This document shows, one piece after another, positions 22,729 through 33,580 of a stretch of 64,000 bases of DNA (the first letter of the stretch is position 1; each line of letters begins with the position of its first letter). Under the pieces are notes generated by a model, which saw nothing but the letters and a program-made list of their open reading frames with translations, was not told where the DNA came from and searched no databases. Both the position numbers and the translations under genes were made by a program. Source of the DNA: Pseudisothecium myosuroides (lineage: Eukaryota; Streptophyta; Bryopsida; Hypnales; Lembophyllaceae); contig OX637289.1 in assembly GCA_951799445.1 (NCBI GenBank), positions 5,857,321 to 5,921,320 on the forward strand. Direction: 5' to 3'.

Positions 22729-24426
22729 ATCCCTTACCGCCCAAGGGGACCAAAAGTGTCCTCATAGGGTGATTGCACAAAACACCTGTACTATTTATTC
22801 CGTTTTGCAACAATACTCATGATTTTTGCTGGAATACTTTAAAATTAGGAAACTAATTTTTTTTTAAATTAAAAAATGTATCCTATATATGCACCTTTAA
22901 GATGAAGATAACCACCAAGGAAATCCACTAAAAAATTCTCTAAATAGAAGAACTAGAAAAGTGCCAAATCTCAAGAAAATTGATACTTCAATGTTTTAAT
23001 TAAGAAAAATTAAGAAAAAAATTAACTTAAAAAATTAAAAATTGACCATTTGTAGCAACTCTATGGAAATGGTCGTTCACCAGAAAAACCACCAAAATAA
23101 TTTTTTACATGTTTTGAAACACAAGTAGAAAGAGACTCACTTTGTGGACTTCTCCACTAGGCATATAAAATTAATTACTTTGGACTATAGCTACAAGATT
23201 ATTAGAAGACCATCTTCTCCAAATTTCAGCTCCAAAATTGTTTTTATGGATGCTAAATAGTACTAAAAACCTCCAAATTGGCATTTGTGACATAAAATTA
23301 GGGGTCACTATTAAATAGTGAAAAAAACTTTAAAAACTTAAAAAAACTAGACAAGGTGTGTAGTAGTCATGAGTACCTTGTCTGTGAATTTGGAGTCATT
23401 TGGAAGCAAAAAGCAAAATTTATGGCCAAAAAACTAATCATCTAGCAACGTGTGACAAAAAATAGTACAAGTGTTTCATGCAATCACCCCACAGTCCAAT
23501 TCAAAGTGATGTAACTTTTGCATCCAGTGTCCAAATTCAATAAAATTTATTGGAAAATTTTGTGCTTTTTTTTTTAGTTTGTATGATAAAATTTTCAAAT
23601 CAATCCAAGATGTACAGTTTTTTTGGAAGCCAATCGAAGTTCACAAGTTCAATTTGAATTCACCAAACTGCATTTGATGGCTGCAACTTTGGGAGCTTGT
23701 ATGTCCTTCATCCAATGTTTTTTTTCAATAAAATTTATTGTGTTATGTTTCTTTTGAAGTCTAATTATTGTTAAGAAGAATTTATGTTAATCCAATTTTT
23801 TTTAATGTTTGGGAGTAATTCGAAGGTCAATATCCTGACATTTTTGGATTACACTGAACTTTGGCGGCTTGTTTCTTCTTCATACATTGTTTGATTTCAA
23901 TAATTTTTTTAGAAAAGTTGGGCATACTAGTCTAGTTTGTGTGGCTAAAATTAAATTTCAATCCAAGAAGTTATGAGTGACTGAAATGCATCTTAATAAA
24001 CGGAGGTTCAGCCTTAGATGTATTTTTTTCAACTTTTCTTACTGTTTTTTGACATTTTAAAGCCATTTTGTAGACACAGTGAGTCAATTGAATGATAATT
24101 TTTTCTACCAATGTGTTTGTATGCTAGTTATGAGTCACTTTATAGTTTAAAGTTTTTTCATTTGAGTAGGTTTAGAAAATTGTAACCAAATTTCACCTCA
24201 AAATGTGTTGCTAGGAAAAGTTCAACATCCTTTTCAACACAAAAACATTATAATCTTGCAATCTATGTGGCCAAATGATCCAAATTTGATTCACATAGAT
24301 CTACAACACATACACTATAAGATTGTACGGTTGAGATTTCCATACCTTAGTGACATTGAGATCTATAACACTTCAAAAGCAATGATGTTTTTGAACTCAA
24401 AAAGGCATTCGGCTTTGAGGGGTTAA
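22725..24426. mobile_element. TTAA-type element with a nested insertion
   Basis: It begins TTAATCCCTTACCGCCCAAG and ends CGGCTTTGAGGGGTTAA (TTAA at 24423-24426). It is interrupted by the 22767-23489 element. The left boundary is shared base for base with the preceding element. The ends are only partly complementary, so this pairing is less certain than others. Confidence 0.5.
22767..23489. mobile_element. Element of the GGGTGATTGC family
   Basis: 723 bp with ends GGGTGATTGCACAAAACACC and a complement ending GTTTCATGCAATCACCC. Interior and ends match 42702-43397. Fragments occur near 7495-8170, 9727-10025 and 37540-38230. Target duplication and superfamily unresolved. No coding frame. Confidence 0.7.
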
Positions 24427-25045
24427 ACGACCCTATTTAGTTTATGGGACTATTGTAGTTTCCTAGCAGCTTGAGTAATTTTCTGCCTAATAATTAATTA
24501 AAGTTCAAAAATTAGTCAGGTAGTCTAAAAAAATATATATTAAAATTAGGCAATTTTGAAATATAATTAAAATAAGTTAGGCATTCATTCAAATTTTTCC
24601 TACAATTTTGGAATGGTTGTTGCTACTTTCAATCATCTAAAGCAACCACATTTACCTAAATCCTTGTCTTGATTTTTAAATCCTAAACTCTTTACTTTGT
24701 GTGTCGCGGTTTTATTAAGTGTCAAGGTTTGTTGCATGTGAAAGATATGTTTTCTTTGTGAAAGATTGTGCTTTAGAATGGTCAAACTGGTAAGGCAAAT
24801 TTTTTTGCAATGTATGTTAACTTTACAATTATTGACAAAGAAGAGATGCAAGATTGTGTAGCGCAAGTTGAATTTCTATGAATTAGGCAATCCTTTAATA
24901 TATATATATCTATAATATTTTAGGCAAACTTGATCAACAATTTTCCAAAAATTTAGGCACTCTTTTAATCAATTATTTTCTAATAAATCTGCTAGGAAGC
25001 TACAATATTTGTACCACTTTGTAGTCACTCTATATTCATAGTGTA
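24427..25045. other. Intergenic DNA
   Basis: AT-rich with a short TA run near 24896-24912. No gene recognised. Confidence 0.35.
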
Positions 25046-26386
25046 CAATGGGGTCCCAATCAAAATGGCGTTTTCGAAATTGCAGTGAAGGAAATTTCAG
25101 TGCTGCCAACTTTGACAGCCTCTCGAGAGCTGAAAAATTGATATTTTATCACAAATTTTTTACCAAACAATCATATTTATGTTAATAACACGTGTACCAA
25201 ATTTCAAGGCCCAAAGATTCACCAAAAAAAAATTATTCAAAATCTACCAACATGGGTAGCTGTGGAAAATTTTTCACTGCTGCCAACTTTGACAGCCTTC
25301 CAAGGATTGAATTTTTTTTTTTGCCATGAAATTTTTGAAACAGCAAGTATTCTATGTTAATAACATATTTTCTAAATTTTAAGGCCAAAAGATCAATACA
25401 AAAAAAGATATTTACAATCTATCAACATGTGTAGTTGTGAGAAACAATTTCACTACTACCGACTTTGGCACTATCCCAAGGGTTGAAAAATTGTTTATTT
25501 ACCATGAAATTTTTATGATGAAATCATCTCTATGTTAATAACATATGTGCCAAATTTCAAATTCAAAAGAATCACACAAAAAATATATGTTCATTCTTCC
25601 AACATGTATAGTTGTAAGAATGATCTTTTCAACCCTTGGGATAGTGTCATCTTTTGGGTAAAATTTCACACGGATGTAGAAAGTCATTCTCATGTAGAAC
25701 TACACATGTTGGTAGAATTAGAATATCTTTTTTTTGGTAAATCTTTTGACCTTGAAATTTGTCGTAAATTTTATCAATATAGAGATGATTTCAAGCCAAA
25801 AATTTCATGGTAAAATGTTTTTTTTCAACCCTTGGGATAGTGTCAAAGTTGGTAGTAGTGAAATTTTTCTCACAGCTATACACATTGGTAGATCTAGCAT
25901 ATATTTTTTTTTGTGAATTTTTTGAATTTGAAATTTGGCACATATGTTATTAACATAGAGATGATTTAATCATAAAAATTTCATGATAAATAAACAATTT
26001 TTCAACCCTTGGGATAGTGTCAAAGTGGGTAGTAATGAAATTGTTTCTTATGGCTACACATGTTGGTAGATTGTGAATATCTTTTTTTGTACTGATCTTT
26101 TGGCCTTGAAATTTGGAACATATGTTATTAACAATCATAGAGTACTTACTATTCCAAAAAATTTCATGGCAAAAAAAAAAAATTTCAATCCTTGGGAGGT
26201 TGTCAAAGTTGGCAGCAGTGAAAATTTTTCCACAGCTACCCATGTTGGTACATAAAGATGATTTTGTGGTAAAAATTTCATGGTAAAATACCAATTTTTC
26301 AGCTCTTGGGAGACTGTCAAAGTTGGCAACACTAAAATTTCCTTCACTGCGATTTCGAAAACGCCATTTTGATTGGGACCCCACTG
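25046..26386. mobile_element. Large foldback element with CAGT/TA ends
   Basis: 1341 bp that folds almost completely on itself. Ends are CAATGGGGTCCCAATC and GATTGGGACCCCACTG, flanked by TA. Each arm (about 670 bp) consists of three tandem modules of about 200 bp. Each module carries a version of GCCAACTTTGACA, then GTTGAAAAATTG, ACCATGAAATTTTT, ATGTTAATAACATATG and CCAAATTTCAAGG. The second member is at 59528-63605. Ends and target suggest a Tc1/mariner-type mechanism; no transposase is present. Confidence 0.8.
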
Positions 26387-26788
26387 TACATTTCAAATTT
26401 TGAAATGTATTCTACTGATGCCTAGTAGTACAACTAAAGTAGCTTTTGAATTGTAGCCCAAGTAGGGTGAGTCTCATACCTTAACGGCCTTAGGAGCTCC
26501 AATGTCGAGAATTTGTACAATGAATAGAGAGGTTGCATGGACTTTTTTGACCACTAAAATTTTCATTCATCCCAACAAATACTTTACTTCTTTTTTGAAA
26601 AACTTTCAGGATGGCCTTTAATGGAGACATCTTAGCCAAAATTGCAACAAACAATAGAATTTGATAGCCAATTTGTAACTTCCTCTACAGTAGAATTAGC
26701 ATCTATTTAGTCAGTTTTATATTATAGTACGCTCAATAATCCTTCACAACTTGCAAAATCCTTTCTTTTCTATTTTTTTCTTTGAGAC
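26387..26788. other. Intergenic DNA
   Basis: AT-rich; nothing recognised. Confidence 0.35.
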
Positions 26789-27195
26789 TAAGGTAAAAGT
26801 ACCCGTAGTCAATCACTTAAGGGATTTTCCAATAGATCATGAGCAGTTTAAGCCGCAAGAATTTTTTTGCATGTAGGAAGATAGGAAATATGGAGATTGC
26901 ACATTCTTCATAATACTCTTTCCAAAATTGAAATTATTACGAATTTTAGGAGCCAAAAAGTTGTCCGGACTAATAGCCAATGTCTAGAGTCTTTCAATTC
27001 TGATCATCTAAAAAATTGCTTTTCCTCTCACTACTAGTATTTCCTACTTTCTTGCTCACTACTTTGGGACATGTGTCATAATGTAATTAGTCCCGACCTT
27101 GAAAAATGCATTCCAAAATTTTCAGCCTTGGTTGGAAATAGTGCATCCTACAGGTTGGTTATAGGTTGTGGTTGACAATGGGTGCTTTTACCTTA
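26789..27195. mobile_element. MITE of the TAAGGTAG family, second subtype
   Basis: 407 bp with ends TAAGGTAAAAG and CTTTTACCTTA. The interior (AAGATAGGAAATATGG, CAAAAAGTTGTCCG, TAGCCAATGTCT) differs from the 14410 subtype. It recurs at about 31120-31490 and, cut by the window end, at 63865-64000. Confidence 0.65.
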
Positions 27196-27811
27196 CTCAC
27201 TCTCAAGGTAGCCAAAGTTGATGCCTATCTGTCTTGAAGGTAGCATAAGGTAGTTGCACCTATAAAAATGACTGTCCCCATGGACATCACCTATATTCAT
27301 ACCCTTATCCATTGTTTTTTGTCCCATAACCAACAAGTATTTAAAATTCAGTGACCACATGCTTGACACTCATTGGATATGTATTGTATTGGATAATGTT
27401 AAGAACGGCAAAGACGTCCTTGAGAGTCTATTTCAGCATCACCTACTGGCACATATAAATTTTAGCTGATTTTGCCGACTTTGAAAAATTTCAATGGCCA
27501 CATGTTTGCCACTGAAACCATTCTATTCATACCAATATTTTTGGTTTCTTCTTGCTAATCTACAAATATTATTCCAAGCTTCACCAATCGATTTTCATGC
27601 TCCCAAACCCTTAACCCTGTAATGACGCCAACGCCATTTTGTGGCTTCTGGATGAGAAATCAATAACCTGTACGAAGAAATGAGTGGGTTTATCATCCTT
27701 TCTTTTTCTCAGCTTGTGGTTGGTTGACTTCTGATTCTTTGGAATGCGGGAGCGCAGTCATGTAGCCCGCCACTTGTGCAAAAGTGAAATTGATTACAGG
27801 CATAAAAACGG
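27196..27811. other. Intergenic DNA
   Basis: No gene recognised. Slightly less AT-rich toward the PsbP promoter. Confidence 0.35.
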
Positions 27812-28130
27812 TAAGGTAGGAGGCTCGAACTCCGACCGGGCATTTTGAACCGAACAGGACACAGAGGTACATTTTGCTTTCTTCAATTTATCAAAATGTA
27901 CAAATGATGTACATTCTAGGAGGTGATCGCTTTTACAGCCCTTTGGCTTTTCAGCTTCAAAATTTCATAACTAATTCCACAGAGCTCCGAAAAATATGAA
28001 ACAACTTGAGCCAGATGCCATTTCTTCTTGTCTTGCAAGGAAAATTTACTGAAAAATATTTCAAGATGTTTTACCTCCCCAAAATTCAGGTTCAGCGCTT
28101 AGATGGTCGCTTTATGGACCTCCTACCTTA
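27812..28130. mobile_element. MITE of the TAAGGTAG family
   Basis: 319 bp with ends TAAGGTAGGAGG and CCTCCTACCTTA. The interior shares CATAACTAATTCCACAGAG-like sequence and AAAATATGAAACAACTTG with 14410 and 49722. Confidence 0.7.
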
Positions 28131-29272
28131 TGGGATCTTGCTAAGTGGCGGTCATGCTATCTGACCAAATGCAGAGCGGTCACGCACGTGAACAATTTCT
28201 CCTGAAGAAGAAAAGTAGCCCGAGACAGGAAACTTTGGTCGAATATGCGAGAATGAAGTATGTGCTTTGGCACTGCTGCAAAATTCCATGCTGGTCCACC
28301 TTTCCTTTGCAGCCCTAACAGTGTCTTCGAGGAGCACGGAGAGCTAGTAAACTGCCCATCTAGAGCACCGTGGATTCCTGCTGATTATGTCCTCTACCTT
28401 CGCGGACCTCTTTTGTTTCCTCGAATTGTTGTAAAGTACGTCTGCACTAAATCAGTATTGCTTTTCCATTTGAGGAAGAAGTCCAGAATGAAGGGGATCA
28501 AGGCGGAATCTCAAGTGCTTGCTACTGTTCGTTTTTTCGGCTTCGACCTCCGCTAATGAAATGCAAGGTGAATGCTGCCGAATTTCCTGTGCAGCTAGTC
28601 CAGCTTCTTTTATGTGACTACTGCTTTGGTTTTCAACTTTCGAAATCGTTGTTGTGAAATTCCGTGCCAATGACTATGCTCATTTTTTTGAGATTCTTTT
28701 GCACCTGCCCTGCTCGAAAAAAAGATGTCTTCTCTGGATTTCCGCCACCATTTCTTGGAATTACGTGTTTTTCCTCATTCCACATGCTTTTCGGCATCTC
28801 CAGAGACGTGATTTTTGTAACAGCACACTCCCTTTGTCTTAATCTTGAGGTCAGCAATCCAGGAATTCCATTCTGTCAGACCCCACGGTTTTAGGACAAC
28901 TTCACACTTCTTCTCCACGGTAACCAGTCCGTCATTACAGGGTTAATTTAGCGGTTATGGGTGTTGCTACCTTTTTGCCGGCACTAAATTCCATAAACTG
29001 GTTCTGGGGTCCCTGGACCCCAGCAAGGTGGGCCGCGCCTTGGGCCCCCGTCCCTCCCTGTCCAACGACCTTCCAGTGGATAACGCCTTCCACCCAATCC
29101 ACCCATTCCATATCGCCCTGCTCCTGTTCACGTAGTCCACGCCCTCCGCCACCCCCCTCGCTCATCGTCCCCACAACCCACCCCTCGCCCTCTCTCCTCC
29201 CTGGTCGAACTTCTCCAATCACAGCCGTCGTAGCAGCAGGCCGGGGCAGCGAGCAGTCAGCAAGCACCAGCT
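28131..29272. other. Upstream region of PsbP
   Basis: Balanced base composition compared with the flanking repeats. The last 250 bases are C-rich with a pyrimidine stretch (CCTCGCCCTCTCTCCTCCC near 29181-29200), a common plant core-promoter feature. No TATA box convincing enough to call. Open frames on both strands here look like by-products of the C-rich composition. Confidence 0.4.
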
Positions 29273-30811
29273 ATGGCGTGCACCATGTCGTCCACTCTGG
29301 CGATGTCAACGCTGGCGTCGTCTAAGAGCGCGATCACGGGGACCTCCGTCACTACCTCTCGTGTCGTTGCTGCCCCTGTCGCAGCCAGGAGCTTCGTCGT
29401 CAAGGCGTCCAAGGGCGAAGACAGCAACAACAGCAGCAGCCATGAGGCCGTGAGCCGTCGCATGGCGCTCGCATTGGTCGCGGGGGCTGTCGCGGCTGGG
29501 TCGCGGATTGCGCCGGCCAATGCTGCTTATGGCGAGAGTGGTGAGTCGGAAATTGGGTATCGCTTGAGTGCTGTCTTGGGTTTTGTGGAATTTGGAGGCT
29601 ATGGCAATTGTGGGAATGTGGTGTTGGAGCTGAGCTTGGATTGGTTTCGTTTGCTGTTGGGTTTTGGAAATTGATGCTGGGTGTGATGGATTTGGTGCAT
29701 TTTGTTGTTGGCAGCCAATGTGTTCGGTAGTCTTAAGGCACAGACCGGATTCACCCCCTTCACTGGCAATGGCTTCAGCGTGGACATGCCGTCCAAGTGG
29801 AACCCGAGCAAGGAGAAGGAATTCCCCGGCACCGTGTTGAGATACGAGGACAACTTCGACTCTAGCACCAACATGTTCGTGTCCATCACCCCCGCTGCCA
29901 AGGGCTCCATTACTGACTACGGACCGCCTGAGAAGTTCTTGGATGAGGTAGGTCTTCCATGATTCATCCCTAATAGAGCTTGACAACCAGATTCTAAACA
30001 CAAAGAATCGCTTGACAATGTGAAGTGAACGATATGTAATGTGCAGCGCAGCTTAATTTTGTTTGAATGTGAAGTGATCGAAATTCATTATCAAGCTCTG
30101 TGAGCTTAGGACTGTTTGAATGTGAAGGGAAGGATATGTATTGTGAAGCAAAGCTCAAAAATGTGAAGTATGTAGTGTATGTATTATTATTAGTCCGCGG
30201 TATTTGTTATGCAGCTCACCTCACGAATGTTTGAATTGAAGTAAATCATGTGTATTGTAAGTATTGCTTAGCGATATGAATAGGACAATACTTAGTGTAA
30301 GGCGGAGCTCAAGAATGTTCGAATGTGAATTGCACAATTTCGTATTGTAAAGTACAGCTTACAAATGTTTGAATGTGAAGTGCTTTGTATGTACTATGAA
30401 CCAAGCTTGTGAATTGCGCGTGTATTGTAAAGTTCATCTTTAGAATGCGAAGTGAACGATGTTTTCGTGAACTGATCGATGCGCGATTCTACAATCCAGG
30501 TCTCCTACCTTCTCGGCAAGCAGAGCTACTCAGGAAAGACGCAGTCTGAGGGCGGCTTTGCGAACAACGCCGTGGCCACCGCATCCGTGCTGGATGCCGG
30601 CTTGGCGACCGTGAATGGCAGGCCCTACTACAAGCTGAGCGTGCTTACCCGCACCGCCGACGGAGACGAAGGAGGCAAGCACCAGCTCATCGTTGCCACC
30701 GTCAAAAACGGTCAGTTGTACTTGTTGAAGGCGCAAGCTGGAGACAAGAGATGGTTCAAGGGGGTGAAGAAGTACGTCGAGGGAATCTGGAACTCCTTCA
30801 ACGTGGTATAG
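29273..30811 (+). CDS. PSBP: PsbP, 23-kDa extrinsic subunit of photosystem II
   Basis: Exons 29273-29540, 29715-29947 and 30500-30811 give 270 residues. PsbP binds the lumenal face of photosystem II and helps hold calcium and chloride at the oxygen-evolving centre. Residues 1-45 are a Ser/Ala-rich stromal transit peptide. SRRM at 61-64 is a twin-arginine signal followed by a hydrophobic stretch. Cleavage after PANA (residue 84) leaves a mature protein of 186 residues starting AYGES, the usual PsbP size. Family landmarks are [45 protein letters not shown] and [12 protein letters not shown]. The splice sites are GTGAGT/GGCAG and GTAGGT/TCCAG, and reading phase is kept through both. Intron 2 carries a degenerate repeat. 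Intact and probably functional. Confidence 0.96.
30005..30465 (+). repeat. Degenerate repeat inside PsbP intron 2
   Basis: Six to eight loosely spaced copies of TTTGAATGTGAAGTG, often followed by an AACGATATGTATTGTGAAGC-like segment and AAGCTCAAAAATG. Spacing is mostly 50-65 bases. It lies between the GTAGGT donor (29948) and the CCAG acceptor (30499). Confidence 0.6.
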
Positions 30812-31511
30812 ATTGTACCTTAGCATGATTCGTCAAATGTCAATATACTTTTTTCACCACAGTCGTCTCGAGAGCATTCCTTGGGACTCGGGACCTAGCT
30901 ATTTGCCGATTAATATCCTCATTTGCATCTGGGCTGATGAGTATGAAGCCATTTCGAATTCTGGGCTTGTTGTTTTATACCAGCAATTGATCGAATACTC
31001 ACGACGAGGGTTGCAAAATCTCAATTCTCTTGTGCCTCTCTATGTGCCTTGTTCAATGATATTCCCAGTGCAAGGTGTGGATGCTATTACGAAGGTAGAA
31101 CCACGCATACCCGATCACTTTCACGTATCTGGGACAGATCATGAGCAGTATGAGGAATTTTACCCATGCAGAAAGATCATGCAGAAAGATAGGAAATATG
31201 GGGAGTGCAATTTTTTTTGTAATTTTATTCTCAAAATTGATTTTTGGGAGTCAAAAAGTTGTCCGAACTAGTAGCCAATGTCTGAACTCTTCCAATGCCA
31301 ATCAATGAAGAGACTACTTTGTCACTCACTACTTTCTACACACTTTGGGACACTTTAGTCCCAACCTTGAGGAGGAAAAAACACATTCCAAGCTTCCGTT
31401 GGAAATCTGTTCCAGCCTTGTTGGAAATAGCTGCACCCTACAAGTTGTATGGCTCCCTAGTAGGGGATGGGTGGTTCTACCTTTTAGTAGGGTTTGAGTC
31501 CCCATAATTTT
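30812..31511. other. PsbP 3' end and a partial MITE
   Basis: The first 200-300 bases are probably PsbP 3' untranslated sequence. From about 31120 to 31490 there is a diverged copy of the 26789 MITE (AAGATAGGAAATATGG, CAAAAAGTTGTCCG) ending in a decayed TTCTACCTTTTA. No independent gene recognised. Confidence 0.45.
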
Positions 31512-31743
31512 GGCCAGGGTGAACTGACCCCCTTACTCGGCCACTCCAATCCAAGGGTGCAAGTAAAAAAAAAAAAAACTATTTTGTGCTTGATTAATTT
31601 ACCTTACATACATCTTCTAGCTAATTTGGGGCCTCTGATTGCAAATATGAATTCAAAAATTTGCCAATTTTGTAATGCTTGGAAAATAAAAAATTTCCTG
31701 AGTTTTCCTGAGCAGCTGAGCGAGGGGGCAGTTCACCCCGGCC
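31512..31743. mobile_element. hAT-like MITE with 8-bp target duplication
   Basis: 232 bp starting GGCCAGGGTGAACTGACCCC and ending GGGGCAGTTCACCCCGGCC. Both sides carry ATAATTTT (31504-31511, 31744-31751), an exact 8-bp duplication, the size hAT elements make. The interior segment GCTAATTTGGGGCCTCTG is shared with 18812-19107. Confidence 0.7.
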
Positions 31744-31751
31744 ATAATTTT

Positions 31752-33200
31752 GGCCTTTCTGATTACCGGTATAAGCAGCAACATGCAAATGGAGACGCAG
31801 TTGCAGTGGATAGCTGCTCATTGAAACTATTGCTAATCAAGTCACGGGAGAGAAATTTTACTGGTTTTATATCGAAAAATTATCTGAGATTTACAAAATG
31901 ATGCCCAGTGGTGGACAACAGTGTTCGGGAAGTTTTTTGAAGCTTCCTCGGTTCATTTCCTCCTTCCACAGGAATGGACTCGGGATTTTTTCAATGGTCA
32001 CCGGTTCCATCCTCTCAATTTTCAAATTCTACCTGTTTATTTCCTTCAATTTCATTTTCTCACCTGTCAATTTCTTTCAAACTTGAATTGACATTGGCCA
32101 GATTGCTAGAATCCTCTGATGTAAGAAAATAATCAATTTCAAATTGAAACACAAATCAATATTACGGAGTATATCTTTGAGAAGAATTGAATAAGATGGC
32201 ATAGCCCTTTCATTATATGAAAATCAAGGATCTTCTCAACTCATCCAAGATGGAGTTGAGGATGGTAATGAAAAGTTTGAATAAATTGAATCAAAAGAGT
32301 TTTGGAATCAAAGTTTTCACCTTTTTAAATATTTTTTCTAGTTGCCCTTATAAGGCAGTAAGGTACCACTCATGATTGATAAATAAGTGACAAAACTTAG
32401 AGCCATTCTTCTACAAAGCAATGGCATCCATTAGGAAATGACGTATACCCCAAACTATAACCATAATAGCTATACTATATCAACCTTGCCAAGACCAATA
32501 CCTAGCCTAGGCAAACAGGATGCATGCCCTCTACATCATCTAAGTCTCTCTATTCCACCAAGGCATTTGCTATTATTTCTTATTTCATGGTAGCTAAAAT
32601 CCATCAAGTATAAAAAGGAATTGATTAAAATATTTGGTGTTTTTTCCCATGCATCAATTGATTTCCAACCTACCATAGTTCCCTCTAGTTTTACATCCTT
32701 TGTCATCAAAAGGGATGTCACAACTTCTTCATGGCTCATATTGGCTCCTCTTTTCACTCCGTACCTTCTCAAATGAAGGAATTCTCAACCATCTACTGAA
32801 CACACTCAAAAAGCTCTCAAGAAACGATTTGGTTGACCAAAATTGCATTAAGCACCAATAAGGAAATACTTGGCAAAGGTATGTACAATTCTTGTCCACC
32901 ATCAATGGCAAAACAATGTACGAATGATAATCTTCTATCCTTGCAACAAAATTGCATTAAGCACCAACAAGGAAATACTTGGCAAAGGTATGTACAATTC
33001 TTGTCCACCATCAATGGCAAAACAATGTACGAATGATAATCTTCTATCCTTGCAACAACTTCTATTCTATCGAAGCCTCCATATATCCAAGGTCAATTCC
33101 ATCATCTTGCATGGCTTCATCATTCGGATGAAAAATTGCTATCCTTCATCCTACATTGTCTACTGTATTAGAAATCATCTCAATGCCAATTTGTAAAGGA
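31752..33200. other. Intergenic DNA with a tandem duplication
   Basis: No gene recognised, apart from the 109-bp duplication listed separately. Several minus-strand frames are open for 60-80 codons without recognisable domains. Confidence 0.35.
32842..33059. repeat. Near-perfect 109-bp tandem duplication
   Basis: Copy 1 spans 32842-32950 and copy 2 spans 32951-33059. Both start ATTGCATTAAGCACCAA. I see essentially one difference (CAATAAGG against CAACAAGG), so the event is recent. Confidence 0.9.
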
Positions 33201-33311
33201 GAGGCCCTCTTCGTCAGGCCTCTTGCAATAGGATGCCCAAGTAGGAGGGAGGACATAGCCCAACCAATGTCAAGGGCGCCCTATTACGAGAGGCCTGACA
33301 AAGAGGGCCTC
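33201..33311. repeat. Hairpin of 38-bp inverted arms
   Basis: GAGGCCCTCTTCGTCAGGCC at 33201 pairs with GGCCTGACAAAGAGGGCCTC ending at 33311, with about four mismatches over 38 bp. The loop is short. It may be a tiny MITE. A second perfect 11-bp hairpin (TCACAGGGCTG / CAGCCCTGTGA) lies at 33370-33403. Confidence 0.65.
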
Positions 33312-33496
33312 TCGTAACGACTTGTTTCTTGACGTAAAGCGCCAGGCAACCAACCTCACAAGGCTGACCTCACAGGGCTGATCTCATAGGGTCAGCCCTG
33401 TGATATCTCACAATAGTGATCTCATGGATGTGAGGGGCCCTAAAAATGTATTGCGCGTCAGTTGACCGGGCTTTACGAGCCACAAACGAAAGGCGT

Positions 33497-33580
33497 TTCA
33501 AATAGCCTCTACGCTCAGGGCACAAGTTTGGAAGGAACTTCAAATCGCCTCCATTCTCAGAGCACAAGTCTGGAATGAAC
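33497..33580. repeat. 42-bp tandem duplication at the end of the pseudogene
   Basis: TTCAAATAGCCTCTACGC... at 33497 and TTCAAATCGCCTCCATTC... at 33539 are two 42-bp units differing at about nine positions. The right unit overlaps the last codons of the thioredoxin pseudogene, so the left one looks like a copy of its tail. Confidence 0.65.

Noticed and set aside
25950..26396. 148-codon minus-strand frame as a gene
   Set aside because: It lies entirely within repeated foldback modules and includes the terminal repeat. Kept only as a low-interest finding.
28935..29325. Overlapping open frames on both strands upstream of PsbP
   Set aside because: C-rich promoter composition gives long stop-free stretches on both strands; neither has a recognisable domain and one overlaps the PsbP start in another frame.
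29306..30001. 231-codon minus-strand frame opposite PsbP
   Set aside because: Antisense shadow of PsbP exons 1-2; the sense reading is unmistakable.
30813..31271. 152-codon plus-strand frame after PsbP
   Set aside because: Begins at a non-ATG codon in the PsbP 3' region and crosses into a partial MITE.
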